From positions 761,288 to 825,287 of the forward strand of contig NZ_AFIG01000003.1 in assembly GCF_000214595.1 (NCBI RefSeq): a DNA stretch of 64,000 bases, written 5' to 3'. This document shows positions 9,996 to 19,398 of the stretch, one piece after another. Under the pieces are notes generated by a model. The model saw nothing but the letters and a program-made list of their open reading frames with translations, made no database searches and was not told the origin of the DNA. Source of the DNA: Methylophaga thalassica MP. Lineage in GTDB: Bacteria > Pseudomonadota > Gammaproteobacteria > Nitrosococcales > Methylophagaceae. The translations under genes were made by a program, and so were the position numbers. Within the stretch, counting starts at the first letter, position 1. Every line of letters begins with the position of its first letter.

Positions 9996-12900
9996 ATGGT
10001 GTTTACACCTGACTCACTTTCCTTGTCGGCGTTAAATCGTCCATAGCGCAACATCACGCTTGGCAGCACTAATAAATTCAATATCGTCGATGAAATCAAG
10101 CCACCGATGATAATGCTAGCCATGGGTCCCATGATTTCACGGCCGGGACTATCTGAGTTCATTGCAATCGGTAACATCGCTAGCGCCGTCACTAAAGCGG
10201 TAATCAGAATCGATGGTAAACGCTCCTGAGCACCACGAATGGCGGTATCCAAATTCCATTCCGCCCCTTCTTCTATCACCATATATTGATAATGTGACAC
10301 CAACATAATCGCATTACGCAAGGTAATCCCAAAAAGGGTGACAAAACCGACTAATGAACCGATAGACAAGACGCCGTTCGTTAATACGACGGCCAGCACG
10401 CCGCCGACTAAAGAAAACGGTAAGTTGATTAACACCAGCAACATATTACGAAAGCTTTGTAATGCCACAAAAAGTAACAACAACACCGCTACACCCGCCA
10501 AGGAGGAATGCACAATTAAATCCTCACGCGATTGTGCTTGTGCTACCGCTGCGCCCGTAAATTCGGGATAAATATCCGCTGTAAATGCCACTTCTTTATG
10601 AACCCGTTGCTTAAGCTCAGTAAAGAAAGAGCTTAAATCACGATCGGTGACATTGGCAGTGACGGTCTGTAAACGCTGTGATCCGCGATGCTGAATCATA
10701 TGACGTCCAGAGACCTGTTGAATGGTCGCAATATCCAGCAAGCGCAACATCACCCCATCAGGAGTCTGAATGGGTAAATTTCTTAATTGTTGGGGTTGTC
10801 GACGCAATCTTTCGGGCAGAACCACAACCACATCAAACACCTGATTGCCTTCATAGACCTGGCCGACTACAGCACCATCAAAGCCTGTTTTAACAGCCTG
10901 CATCACCTGCGCAGGACGTAAGCCCCAATAGGCCAGTTTGTCTAAATCCAGCCTAACCTCGAGCTGAGGCTCGCCAGGTGGCGCACGCAACTGTACATCT
11001 GCCGCGCCATCAATATCCCTGATAACTTTGGCTACTTCTTGCGCTGTCTGATCTAAAGCATCCAGATCTTTGCCATAAATATTCACCACAATCGGTGAGG
11101 TATAACCAGAAATCGTTTCATCAATACGTTCGGTTAAAAACGTATTCACTTCTGAATTCACACCGGGAAACGCTTCTAATATCTCACGAATTTCATCCAG
11201 AACCCGCTGTTGTGATGGACCATCCATCGGTTCCAGATCCACTTCATACTCGCTGTAGTGGGTACCAAAGGTATCCGCACCACGCTCAGCACGCCCCGCC
11301 CATTGTGACGTTGAACGAACACCGGGTATTTCCGCCACACGTTGCTCAATACGGCCGCCGATTCGCAAGGATTCTTCAATGGATGTCCCAGGCACACTGG
11401 CAGTATGAATAATGTAATGACCTTCTCGTAACTCGGGTAAAAAACTTCCCCCTAAAAAAGGCAGTATTGCTAAGCCCGCTAAACAAAACCCAAGCACCCC
11501 CAATAATGTCACTCTTGGAAAACGGCTTATCGATGATAAAAGACGGCCATAAACGGGTTTAATCATCCTCACCAATGGTGGCTCGTCATGACTGACATCT
11601 CCCGCCCGGGTCAGCAAGATATGGCAAAGCGCAGGCGTGACAGTCAATGCCACCGCTAATGAGGCAAAAATAGCCAGAATATAGGCTTCACCCAACGGCT
11701 CAAACATTCGTCCGGCAACACCACTCAAGGTCAATAAGGGCACAAATACCAGCATCACAATAAAGCTGGCATAGACGACAGAACTCCGTACCTCCATCGA
11801 CGCTTGATACACCACTTCCATCGCAGGTTTTGGCTTCGCGAGTAGCGCGTTTTGTCGTAAGCGACGAAAGATATTCTCAGTATCAATGATAGCGTCATCC
11901 ACCACTTCACCGAGCGCAATCGCCAGCCCCCCCAACACCATAATATTGATGTTGATGCCAAACTCTAACAGCACAATCATGGCCGTAAATAAGGACAGTG
12001 GAATGGCTGTCATCGAAATAACAGCGGTACGGATATTAAATAAAAACAAAATCAGCACCAGCATGACCAGCCCACCACCGACCATCAGATGCTCTTGAAT
12101 ATTATGCAAGGAGGTCTGGATGTAATTAGCAGGCCGGAATAAGTCATCATGCAAGACCACACCTTCCGCAGCAAAGCCATCTTTGAACTCATCTAAAGCC
12201 GCTTCAATACCTTCGGTCACCGCCAGCGTATTGGCTTTGTACTGACCAATCACCATTAGAACAACAGCCGGTTTACCACCAATAGCTGCACCGCCGATTG
12301 TGGGCGCTGGCGCTTCTTTCACTGCTGCAATATCACCCAGCCGTAAAACAGTATTTCCCTGTTTTCTGACAACAACCTTGGCTAGCTGCTTGGCATTAAG
12401 TGGTTGTCCGCTGACTTGAATGGTCATCCGCTGATTCTGATTTTCAATAAAGCCCGTGCCCATAATGCCGGTGGCTTGTTGCGCCACAGTCATCACTTCA
12501 TCGAGCGAAATACCATATTTCGCTAATTTGCTGGGGTCGATTTGAATTTGCAATTGGCGTTCATGGCCACCAAACACATTGATATCTGCCACACCATCAA
12601 CACTCAACAACCGCGGAGCAAGCGTCCAGTCAACAAGTGAGCGCAGTGTCATTAAGTCTTGTGAGTCCGAGGTCAGACCAATGGTCATAATCGTGCCCGA
12701 CGAGGACTCTAACGGCACCATTAATGGCGACCCAACACCTGCAGGCAGAGCGTCTTTCAAGCCTAACAAGCGTTCAGACACTAACTGTCTGTCCAGATAA
12801 ATATCTGTACTGTCGTAAAACGTCAGAATCAGTACCGAAAGGCTGGGAATAGATTGTGAGCGGATAGACTCCATACCCACCAGCCCACCCAGGGCATTTT

Positions 12901-13108
12901 CTAAAGGCTGGGTCACCAACACTTCGACTTGCTCAGCCGTCAGCCCCTGCGCTTCTGTTTGAATAATGACTTGTTTGGGTGCAAATTCTGGAAAGATATC
13001 CAGGCTGGAATTAGATAGCTTATATATGCCATAGATCAATAGCATGGAGGCTAACGCCACGACCACACCCCGAAAGCGCACTGAGAAAGCAACGACTTTA
13101 GACAACAT
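9992..13108 (-). CDS. Efflux RND transporter permease, CusA/CzcA-like
   Basis: A 1038-residue proton-driven inner-membrane pump. The N-terminus (RFRGVVVALASMLLIYG, then LDIFPEFAPKQVIIQTEAQG) and the full 12-helix, two-porter-loop layout match the heavy-metal efflux group. TM4 carries GEVVDDAIIDTENIFRRL, holding the acidic residues expected for proton relay, but with a paired DD and an extra D where CzcA usually has a single Asp. The substrate is therefore uncertain: a divalent metal, or something else taken by this DDAIID subgroup. The adaptor gene lies 41 bases upstream on the same strand. No TolC-type outer-membrane gene or metal sensor is nearby. Confidence 0.92.
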   Translation of the reverse strand: MLSKVVAFSVRFRGVVVALASMLLIYGIYKLSNSSLDIFPEFAPKQVIIQTEAQGLTAEQVEVLVTQPLENALGGLVGMESIRSQSIPSLSVLILTFYDSTDIYLDRQLVSERLLGLKDALPAGVGSPLMVPLESSSGTIMTIGLTSDSQDLMTLRSLVDWTLAPRLLSVDGVADINVFGGHERQLQIQIDPSKLAKYGISLDEVMTVAQQATGIMGTGFIENQNQRMTIQVSGQPLNAKQLAKVVVRKQGNTVLRLGDIAAVKEAPAPTIGGAAIGGKPAVVLMVIGQYKANTLAVTEGIEAALDEFKDGFAAEGVVLHDDLFRPANYIQTSLHNIQEHLMVGGGLVMLVLILFLFNIRTAVISMTAIPLSLFTAMIVLLEFGININIMVLGGLAIALGEVVDDAIIDTENIFRRLRQNALLAKPKPAMEVVYQASMEVRSSVVYASFIVMLVFVPLLTLSGVAGRMFEPLGEAYILAIFASLAVALTVTPALCHILLTRAGDVSHDEPPLVRMIKPVYGRLLSSISRFPRVTLLGVLGFCLAGLAILPFLGGSFLPELREGHYIIHTASVPGTSIEESLRIGGRIEQRVAEIPGVRSTSQWAGRAERGADTFGTHYSEYEVDLEPMDGPSQQRVLDEIREILEAFPGVNSEVNTFLTERIDETISGYTSPIVVNIYGKDLDALDQTAQEVAKVIRDIDGAADVQLRAPPGEPQLEVRLDLDKLAYWGLRPAQVMQAVKTGFDGAVVGQVYEGNQVFDVVVVLPERLRRQPQQLRNLPIQTPDGVMLRLLDIATIQQVSGRHMIQHRGSQRLQTVTANVTDRDLSSFFTELKQRVHKEVAFTADIYPEFTGAAVAQAQSREDLIVHSSLAGVAVLLLLFVALQSFRNMLLVLINLPFSLVGGVLAVVLTNGVLSIGSLVGFVTLFGITLRNAIMLVSHYQYMVIEEGAEWNLDTAIRGAQERLPSILITALVTALAMLPIAMNSDSPGREIMGPMASIIIGGLISSTILNLLVLPSVMLRYGRFNADKESESGVNTI

Positions 13109-13149
13109 ACAGCTACACCTCGGTCAGCAGACAATTAGAGAAGACGTGT

Positions 13150-14241
13150 TTAATCATCATCGTCCTCATCATGAATCTGCCAGCGGAACTCTTCGGATAA
13201 CAACATTTGTGCGCCTGAAATCACCAGTTGATTTCCTTCTTCAAACTCATCCTGAATAAAAATGCCACCCGCGACCAGCTTGCCATCACTCAAAGGAATG
13301 CGTTTATAGCTGGTCTCATCCAATTGGATATACGCCCACGGTTGCCCTGAATACCATACGATCGCTTCATCCGGAATATGGAAACCAGAATCAGGATCAC
13401 TATTTTCTGGAATCCAGGCATCCAAGCGCATCCCGAGACGAAGCTTGCCGGTCGCAATCCGGAAGTAATAGGTTTCACCCTGGATTTGTTTTGCACTGAT
13501 ATAGGCTGGAGAAACGAAATAGGCTTTTCTTGCTGATGCACGGTCGCCGGCACGTGAAACCCGAATCACATTCACATCGGCTGGTAAAGACGATTCCATC
13601 GGCAGGGTTACCATCAATAATGTGTCGTGACGATTGATTAGTCTCTCCAGCTCTTTGGACGATTTATCCATGACCCAGTTTGCTATGGATTCGCCCCAAC
13701 TTTGAATAAGCTCTGTTTTAGCATCTTCCAGCTGAAACTCCGCAGAGTCGAGATTGGCTTTTGCCTCGCGCCAACTGGTTTCAGCATAAATCACATTTTT
13801 ACTGGCTACACTTCCGGTGCCCTTAGCCAACTTTTTCAACCTTTCCCATTCGAGTCGATCTGCATTTTCAGTTACCTTCGCGATGGTGACAGCCGAACGA
13901 AGCTGATTGAGTCGTGAGCGCCATTGAATCAGCTCACGAATATCCACCACTTCGGCATAGGCTTTAAATTCAGGGAACAATAAGCTCTTAGTCAGCTTAA
14001 GCGTTTGGATACCAGTATAAGGGGCTGTTTCCTCATCTAGTTTGACAATCAGAGGCCGATTTACATCATCGTCTTGTTCAATCTCGTCATCGTCGTCATC
14101 ACTATCCGCCAGGTGCTGAGTGGAAATAAACGTTTTAAATCGCTCAGTCCAGGATGTATCCGATAAAAATCCCACTACAATAAACGCAAGAGCAGCCAGA
14201 ATTATCAACGACCAGAACCATTTTTTACTTGATGCCGACAT
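13150..14241 (-). CDS. RND efflux periplasmic adaptor subunit with Asp-rich ends
   Basis: A 363-residue membrane-fusion-protein homologue and the first gene of the pump operon. One N-terminal membrane anchor (about residues 8-26) is followed by a lipoyl/hairpin region. The coiled hairpin runs from LIQWRSRLNQLRSAVTIAK to the alanine-rich ETSWREAKANLDSAEFQLED stretch. Beta domains follow, with a membrane-proximal domain containing IPDEAIVWYSGQPWAYI, a usual adaptor signature. Two acidic clusters stand out: about 14 residues (46-59) of nearly all Asp/Glu just outside the membrane, and an Asp run that ends the protein. They may bind cations, but that is inference. The start is ATG at 14239-14241. 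Confidence 0.85.
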   Translation of the reverse strand: MSASSKKWFWSLIILAALAFIVVGFLSDTSWTERFKTFISTQHLADSDDDDDEIEQDDDVNRPLIVKLDEETAPYTGIQTLKLTKSLLFPEFKAYAEVVDIRELIQWRSRLNQLRSAVTIAKVTENADRLEWERLKKLAKGTGSVASKNVIYAETSWREAKANLDSAEFQLEDAKTELIQSWGESIANWVMDKSSKELERLINRHDTLLMVTLPMESSLPADVNVIRVSRAGDRASARKAYFVSPAYISAKQIQGETYYFRIATGKLRLGMRLDAWIPENSDPDSGFHIPDEAIVWYSGQPWAYIQLDETSYKRIPLSDGKLVAGGIFIQDEFEEGNQLVISGAQMLLSEEFRWQIHDEDDDD

Positions 14242-14338
14242 TCAGTTATCCATTGAATAATCAATAAAAATAGCTGGTCATTAGAGCATGCCCCTCATCA
14301 CTGGACAAGTCCGGAACAGAATTAATGATGATTTCCCC

Positions 14339-14367
14339 TTGACATCATTACTGTCAGAGGGTTTAAT
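14339..14367 (+). promoter_or_regulatory. Sigma70 promoter of tRNA-Phe
   Basis: TTGACA at 14339-14344 and TTTAAT at 14362-14367 are separated by 17 bases. The predicted transcription start, about 7 bases downstream, lies just before the tRNA at 14381. The C-rich stretch after the -10 could act as a stringent-type discriminator. A perfect -35 and a five-of-six -10 make this one of the clearest promoters in the window. Confidence 0.85.
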
Positions 14368-14380
14368 ACGCACCCTTATC

Positions 14381-14456
14381 GGCTCGATAGCTCAGTTGGT
14401 AGAGCAAGGGATTGAAAATCCCTGTGTCCCTGGTTCGATTCCAGGTCGAGCCACCA
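14381..14456 (+). tRNA. tRNA-Phe (GAA)
   Basis: A 76-base tRNA with CCA encoded. The acceptor stem pairs GGCTCGA with TCGAGCC, with A as discriminator. The anticodon arm AGGGA / TCCCT encloses the loop TTGAAAA, giving anticodon GAA for phenylalanine. The T arm contains GGTTCGATTCC and the D arm GCTCAGTTGGTAGAGC. It stands alone between the RND operon and the porin gene, with its own promoter and terminator. Confidence 0.98.
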
Positions 14457-14466
14457 TGAATTCTAA

Positions 14467-14501
14467 AGAACCCAGATTTCTAAAAAGAAGCTGGGTTTTT
14501 T
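14467..14501 (+). terminator. Intrinsic terminator after tRNA-Phe
   Basis: AACCCAG (14469-14475) pairs with CTGGGTT (14491-14497), and a run of six T ends at 14501. It lies ten bases after the tRNA. The 270 bases from here to the porin start are AT-rich and hold no gene that I can see, only the porin leader. Confidence 0.85.
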
Positions 14502-14775
14502 ATTGTCTGTCACTTTTGTTGCATATTTTCCACAACAAATTCTCGCCCCTGTCAAAGACATCTATCACTCACTATTCCGCTATTTCGCCTAACAAACATC
14601 ACTGACAATGTGGTAAAAAAAACACAGAAATGTGATTTTCTCGTCAAAATAAAAAAAATTGTTGTAAAAGTGTTGCAATAGATTTTTTTATATGCAAAAT
14701 AGCTAACAACCGAGACATACTCCGGTTACGAGAGAGACTTAAAGTAATCTGTTAACAATTAGAAGGTGAAACAGA

Positions 14776-15990
14776 ATGAAATTATTAAAAAAATCAACAC
14801 TGGCTACATTAGTCGGTGCAGCAGCATTAACAGCTGCTGGTGCAGCTAACGCGACAATCGTTGTCGGTGGTGAAAACGGCTACGAATTCAGCGTTGACGG
14901 TAACATCAACCAATTCTTCATTGCTAGCGATCAAGATAGCGCAAGTGCCAGTGCTAACCGCGATCAAGATAACCAACAAGTAGCTAACGGTCTGTTACCT
15001 ACATTCTTTGGTTTCAATGTTGCAATGCCTGAAATCAATGGTCTTAAAGTAGCAGCACGTGTTTCTATCTCACCATCAACAAACAATGGTAGCTATGTAA
15101 ACTCTGATGCAGCTATGGAACAACGTGAAGCGTTTGCAACAGTAGACGGTTCATTCGGTCAAATTATGTTAGGTAAAGGCTTAGGTCTTTATTCTGCTAA
15201 CAACATCCTGTTAGACCAAACTTTATACGGTGTGGGTGCAACAGGCTTAACAGCTGCTGGTGATCAAAACACTGGACAAACATCCTTAGGTCGTATCGGT
15301 TACGGTTATGAGTATGCTAACTGGCGTTCACAAATCCGTTATACCACACCTGATATGAACGGCTTTAAAGCTGCTGTTGCAGTAATGGATTCTGATGATT
15401 TCTTGACTGCTAAAGTGGTAAACTCATCTACCACATCTAATCAGTTCGAAAAAGACGCTCGTTATGAAGCATCTTTAAGCTATGCAACAGCATTTGACGG
15501 CGGTTCTATGAAACTGTGGTTAGATGGAATGACTCAAGACGTTCGTTACAGCAATGCAACAGGTAGTGAAAAATCTGACGCATACACCGTTGGTGGTCAG
15601 TTAGTATTCGGTGGCATTGAAGCTGTTGCTGCATACTACGACAGCAAAGGCCAAGGCGTTAACGGTTTAGGAACTGGCGCGTTTACGGCTGACAACAAAG
15701 CTCGTGAAGGTGATGGTTACTATGCACAGTTAGGTTACCGTTTTGGTGGTCAAACTTTTGTTGCTGCATCATACGGTAAATCAACATTAGACAGAGATAG
15801 CGCTAACACAGTTGCTGGTGGTGTTGCTGACTTAGATACTAACTCTATGACAACCATTGGTATCTACCATGATGTTACAGCTAACCTGAAACTGGTTGCT
15901 GAATACTCAAAAATCGAAACTGAATACCACATTCAGTCTTCTGATGACGAAGTTGATGTATTATCACTGGGTGGTTTCATCAGCTGGTAA
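14776..15990 (+). CDS. Major outer-membrane porin (Gram-negative porin family)
   Basis: A 404-residue precursor with a clear signal peptide (MKLLKKSTLATLVGAAALTA, cleaved after ANA near residue 27). The mature part is a beta-barrel porin. It has the family's alternating aromatic strands, QIMLGKGLGLY near the eyelet loop, SLGRIGYGYEYANWRSQIRYTT, a run of Gly/Tyr-rich strands, and a final strand VLSLGGFISW ending in an aromatic residue as needed for BAM recognition. Codon use is strongly biased to a few codons, so it is likely one of the most abundant proteins. The start has AAGG nine bases upstream. Solute preference cannot be told. Confidence 0.93.
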   Translation: MKLLKKSTLATLVGAAALTAAGAANATIVVGGENGYEFSVDGNINQFFIASDQDSASASANRDQDNQQVANGLLPTFFGFNVAMPEINGLKVAARVSISPSTNNGSYVNSDAAMEQREAFATVDGSFGQIMLGKGLGLYSANNILLDQTLYGVGATGLTAAGDQNTGQTSLGRIGYGYEYANWRSQIRYTTPDMNGFKAAVAVMDSDDFLTAKVVNSSTTSNQFEKDARYEASLSYATAFDGGSMKLWLDGMTQDVRYSNATGSEKSDAYTVGGQLVFGGIEAVAAYYDSKGQGVNGLGTGAFTADNKAREGDGYYAQLGYRFGGQTFVAASYGKSTLDRDSANTVAGGVADLDTNSMTTIGIYHDVTANLKLVAEYSKIETEYHIQSSDDEVDVLSLGGFISW

Positions 15991-16036
15991 GCTAATCTGA
16001 AACGATTCACTTGAATTGATTCAAAGCTTAATAAAA

Positions 16037-16068
16037 GAGCCTCAACCTTTGGGTTGGGGCTTTTTTTT
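16037..16068 (+). terminator. Intrinsic terminator after porin
   Basis: AGCCTCAACC pairs with GGTTGGGGCT (one G-T pair) across a short loop and is followed by a run of eight T. It is placed about 45 bases after the porin stop and ends that single-gene transcript. Confidence 0.92.
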
Positions 16069-16389
16069 ATCGCTATCATTGTTATTATTCAATACATCCC
16101 TCCCTATATCTGCTGGGTATTCGGGCTATTAACTTCATCAGATGAATATTAACTCGCCCAATTTTGGGGCTTATTGATGTGCTGATGATTCTTTTTAGTG
16201 CACAAGAATAAAACCAACCTTCTTTTTGCATCGCCTTCAAAATAAAAAATTAACAGACTCCAATCATCCTTTTATTCTTTTTATACTCTGTTCGCATTGC
16301 GCAAAGCACCGTCTATCAGGCTTATCCAGTCATTTTTATTAATTCATCAATAAGCCAATTTTGTTCTCTTACATCCCTGCCCCCACCTG
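16069..16389. other. Intergenic region upstream of the nitrogen island, no gene seen
   Basis: About 320 AT-rich bases without a supported reading frame. A short perfect inverted repeat, TTCATC-A-GATGAA, lies at 16134-16146 and could be an operator. I looked for the paired TGCAC/GTGCA half-sites expected for an NtrC-type enhancer and found no convincing pair. The distance to the sigma54-like promoter at 16390 would suit an upstream activator site. Confidence 0.5.
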
Positions 16390-16406
16390 CTGGCATACAT
16401 AGTGCA
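16390..16406 (+). promoter_or_regulatory. Sigma54-like promoter of the ABC transporter operon
   Basis: TGGCAT followed by five bases and GTGCA. The invariant GG (-24) and GC (-12) are present and exactly ten bases apart, as sigma54 requires. Two of the other consensus positions differ (TGGCAC-N5-TTGCA is ideal). The start of transcription would fall near 16417, giving a leader of about 43 bases before the binding-protein gene. rpoN is at about 40.4 kb in the same window. Confidence 0.6.
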
Positions 16407-16413
16407 ACTGTCA

Positions 16414-16441
16414 GTATTACCAAATTGGTAAATCGTAATAC
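16414..16441. repeat. Nested inverted repeats in the leader of the ABC operon
   Basis: Two inverted repeats interlock here. TTACCAA-A-TTGGTAA is perfect at 16417-16431, and GTATTAC (16414-16420) pairs with GTAATAC (16435-16441). They share the left arm, so only one can form at a time as RNA. They begin at the predicted sigma54 transcription start. Either an operator for a repressor (the NikR-like protein at 21.6 kb is a candidate) or a leader RNA switch would fit. Confidence 0.6.
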
Positions 16442-16459
16442 TAACCGGGGTATCTAAAA

Positions 16460-17425
16460 ATGAAAAAAAGACTATTTCTCTCTCTTTTTGCAGGTTTCTT
16501 ACTCGCAGGAAATGCTAACGCTGAACCATTGAAAATTGGCTACAGTGACTGGCCAGGCTGGGTTGCTTGGGAAATTGCTATTGAAAAGCACATGTTCGAA
16601 AAAGTCGGCGTGGATGTGCAATTTGAATGGTTTGATTATGTGGCCAGTATGGATGCTTTTGCTGCAGGTCAGTTAGATGCGGTCACCATGACCAATGGTG
16701 ATGCTCTGGTAACAGGCGCAACTGGTGCACAGAATGTGATGATTTTGATTAATGATTACAGCAACGGCAACGATATGATTGTTGGCGCACCTGGCATTAA
16801 TTCCATCACCGATCTGAAAGGTAAAAAAGTCGGTGTTGAACTGGGCTTTGTTGATCATTTATTGCTTCTAAATGGCTTGGAAAAAGCCGGTATGACAGAA
16901 AGTGATGTTGAGTTAGTCAATGTCCCGACCAATGAAACACCACAAGTATTGGCATCAGGCCAAGTTGATGCCATCGGTGCTTGGCAACCAAACTCAGGTC
17001 AGGCTTTGCAACTGGTTCCAGGCTCTAAACCTATCTACACCAGTGCTGATGAACCAGGCCTGATCTATGATGTGCTCGCGGTATCACCATCAAGCTTAGC
17101 GGCTCACAAAGATGAATGGAAAAAAGTCATTGAAGCCTGGTATATGGCCGTTGATTACTTAAATGACCCTAAAACACGTGATGATGCCATCAGCATCATG
17201 GCTGCGCGAGTTGGTGTCGAACCTGAGGTTTATAAAGCCTTTATCGATGGCACAAAGATTTTGACCAAAGAAGAAGCACAGGCCTTTATGAAAAAAGCGG
17301 ATGGTTTTGGTTCTTTGTATGGCTCAACTGAAATTGCAGACCAGTTTAATGTTGACAATAAAGTCTATGCAGATAAACAGACTGTCGAAAATTATATTGA
17401 TCCATCCCTTTTATTAGGCGAGTAA
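16460..17425 (+). CDS. ABC transporter substrate-binding protein, NitT/TauT class
   Basis: A 321-residue periplasmic protein with a signal peptide ([21 protein letters not shown]). The mature part starts [17 protein letters not shown] and contains [27 protein letters not shown] and [11 protein letters not shown]. This is the NMT1/SsuA-like fold. The motifs recall the importers often found beside urea- or guanidine-carboxylase genes, which I state from memory of the family. No carboxylase is here; the next genes are permease, ATPase, a creatininase-type hydrolase and a glutamine-synthetase-like ligase. The ligand is probably a small nitrogen compound, unidentified. A sigma54-like promoter lies 54 bases upstream. 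Confidence 0.9.
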   Translation: MKKRLFLSLFAGFLLAGNANAEPLKIGYSDWPGWVAWEIAIEKHMFEKVGVDVQFEWFDYVASMDAFAAGQLDAVTMTNGDALVTGATGAQNVMILINDYSNGNDMIVGAPGINSITDLKGKKVGVELGFVDHLLLLNGLEKAGMTESDVELVNVPTNETPQVLASGQVDAIGAWQPNSGQALQLVPGSKPIYTSADEPGLIYDVLAVSPSSLAAHKDEWKKVIEAWYMAVDYLNDPKTRDDAISIMAARVGVEPEVYKAFIDGTKILTKEEAQAFMKKADGFGSLYGSTEIADQFNVDNKVYADKQTVENYIDPSLLLGE

Positions 17426-17434
17426 ACCGTTAAC

Positions 17435-17460
17435 GGGTACCGGCGCCTCTGTCGGTACCC
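17435..17460 (+). repeat. Hairpin between binding-protein and permease genes
   Basis: GGGTACCG (17435-17442) pairs perfectly with CGGTACCC (17453-17460). There is no T run directly after it. Hairpins at this place in ABC operons commonly stabilise the binding-protein message so that it is made in excess over the membrane parts; that role is inferred here. Confidence 0.7.
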
Positions 17461-17532
17461 CTCTCCTCCTGATTTTTTATGTCATGACCAGGCAGGGGAT
17501 CGTGTTGTCTGAAAATAGCAAAGGTACTGTTT

Positions 17533-18480
17533 ATGTCACTCTTTTCAGTTAATAAACCGCTTGAGCCACGTAGTCGTAAGTTGGTGACTATCAGCAGTTT
17601 TGTATTACCTATTCTTATCTGGTGTCTGGTCAGTTATGTACCGTTCATCTGGCATCCGGAAGTAGAAATCACCACACCAGGCTCAGTGAACTATTTCCGT
17701 GAAGGTATGTTGGTCGATAAAACGGTTTTTAATGCCGAACGTGACAAAGCTTCTGCAGCAGGTAAAGCCATACCAGAAGGCATACCTGCCAACCCAATTT
17801 ATTTACCTGCACCTCATGAGGTATTAACCGCTTTCTATACATCATTTACTACCGAGCCCAAACGCAGCAGTGAGCTTTGGTTACATGAAAGTCTTTGGAG
17901 CAGTATTCAGGTTATTTTTTATGGCTTTCTTTTGTCATCCATTATTGGTATCCCGCTAGGAGTGCTGGCTGGCACCTATGACTTTTTCTCTCGCTTATTT
18001 GAGCCTTTTATCGAATTCTTTCGCTACCTGCCAGCTCCCGCCTTTGGCGCTTTAGCGGTGGCGATTCTGGGTATTTATCAAGCCCCAAAAATTGCCATCA
18101 TTTTTATCGGTACCTTTTTCCAACAAGTGCTGATCGTGGCCAATACTACTCGTAAACTTGACCCGGCTTTACTTGAAGCAGGTCAAACCTTGGGAGCCAA
18201 TAACCGCTCCATGCTGTTTCGCATTGTATTACCAGGCATTTTGCCAGATCTGTATCGGGATACTCGCATTCTGCTCGGCTGGGCCTGGACTTACCTGATT
18301 GTGGCCGAGTTGATCGGTACCAGCTCAGGCATCACCTGGTTTATCACTCAGCAAGCTCGTTACAAAAACTTCGACAATGTGTTTGCCGCCATCATGATGA
18401 TCGGCATTTTAGGCCTGACCATTGATTTATTACTCGCCTGGTTTGGACGTCGTCTCTTCCCATGGCAAAAAGCAAATTAG
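17533..18480 (+). CDS. ABC transporter permease, SsuC/TauC-like
   Basis: Membrane subunit of the importer, 315 residues. A first helix near residues 18-38 is followed by a long periplasmic loop (about 40-110), then the BPD_transp_1 core with five or so helices. The EAA loop that docks to the ATPase is visible as EAGQTLGANNRSMLFRIVLPG. The extended loop before the core is typical of this NitT/TauT subgroup. It lies 107 bases after the binding-protein gene, beyond a hairpin, and ten bases before the ATPase gene. Confidence 0.93.
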   Translation: MSLFSVNKPLEPRSRKLVTISSFVLPILIWCLVSYVPFIWHPEVEITTPGSVNYFREGMLVDKTVFNAERDKASAAGKAIPEGIPANPIYLPAPHEVLTAFYTSFTTEPKRSSELWLHESLWSSIQVIFYGFLLSSIIGIPLGVLAGTYDFFSRLFEPFIEFFRYLPAPAFGALAVAILGIYQAPKIAIIFIGTFFQQVLIVANTTRKLDPALLEAGQTLGANNRSMLFRIVLPGILPDLYRDTRILLGWAWTYLIVAELIGTSSGITWFITQQARYKNFDNVFAAIMMIGILGLTIDLLLAWFGRRLFPWQKAN

Positions 18481-18489
18481 GAGCCCGAT

Positions 18490-19398
18490 ATGAGTGAATC
18501 AAACTTACCCGATTATCGCGTTCAGTCAGAGGCTGTCCGGGATCGTTTCGCCCGCATCAAAAAGCGTCCGGTGACGATGGAAGTTGCGGGATTAAGCAAA
18601 ACATTCCAAAGCCGACATGGCACTGTTACTGCCCTGAAAGACATTAACCTGACTATCCATAAACGTGAATTTGTCTGCGTCATTGGACCATCAGGCTGTG
18701 GTAAATCGACTTTAATTCGAATTCTGGCGGGCCTTGAACAAGCTACGGAAGGCGAAGTAAGACTGGATGGAAAAGTGGTTGATAAACCGGGGCCAGAGCG
18801 AGGCATGGTATTCCAGGGTTACACCTTGTTCCCATGGCTAACCGTCAAGAAAAATATCATGTTCGGTCTGATTGAATCTGGCTATGACAAAGGTACTGCA
18901 GAAGCCGAAGCCAGACAGTGGATCGAGTTAATTGGCTTGTCACGCTTTGAGAACAGCTATCCACATCAACTCTCTGGCGGTATGAAACAACGAGTGGCGA
19001 TTGCCAGAGCATTAGCCAATAAACCCAAAGTGCTGTTGATGGATGAGCCCTTTGGTGCACTTGATGCACAAACACGCAGCAAAATGCAGGCTTACCTGAT
19101 GGAGATATGGAAAAACATCGATGTCACGGTGTTTTTTATCACCCATGATTTAGATGAAGCCATTTACTTGGCTGATCGCATTCTGGTGCTGAAAGCGAAT
19201 CCAGGCGAAGTACAAGAAGTCATTGAAGTCGCCGTTCCACAACCGAGGCATCCGGAACAATTTTTATCCCCTGAATTTATCGCAACCAAAAAACGCCTGG
19301 AAGAACTGATTCATCCTCCCAAACAGGAGGATGATGACGATCATCTGAATCTTGTTCGCATGGTGCCGGTAAATGATGAAGTTGGGAGTGTTTTCTAA
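18490..19398 (+). CDS. ABC transporter ATP-binding protein
   Basis: Energises the importer. The 302-residue protein has Walker [11 protein letters not shown]-loop [11 protein letters not shown], the ABC signature [16 protein letters not shown], Walker [13 protein letters not shown] and the switch His in [10 protein letters not shown], matching the SsuB/TauB/NrtD type. The C-terminal 50 residues are acidic (QEDDDDHLN) and extend beyond the usual ATPase; their role is unknown. The stop codon overlaps the start of the next gene by one base, so the two are probably translationally coupled. Confidence 0.95.
   Translation: MSESNLPDYRVQSEAVRDRFARIKKRPVTMEVAGLSKTFQSRHGTVTALKDINLTIHKREFVCVIGPSGCGKSTLIRILAGLEQATEGEVRLDGKVVDKPGPERGMVFQGYTLFPWLTVKKNIMFGLIESGYDKGTAEAEARQWIELIGLSRFENSYPHQLSGGMKQRVAIARALANKPKVLLMDEPFGALDAQTRSKMQAYLMEIWKNIDVTVFFITHDLDEAIYLADRILVLKANPGEVQEVIEVAVPQPRHPEQFLSPEFIATKKRLEELIHPPKQEDDDDHLNLVRMVPVNDEVGSVF

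Noticed and set aside
14288..14605. A 105-codon frame running across tRNA-Phe
   Set aside because: It reads through the tRNA and its terminator; no protein motif is seen.
16069..16459. A guanidine (ykkC-type) riboswitch before the ABC operon
   Set aside because: Considered because similar importers are often under such control, but the conserved ACGR loops and core of the guanidine classes are not found.
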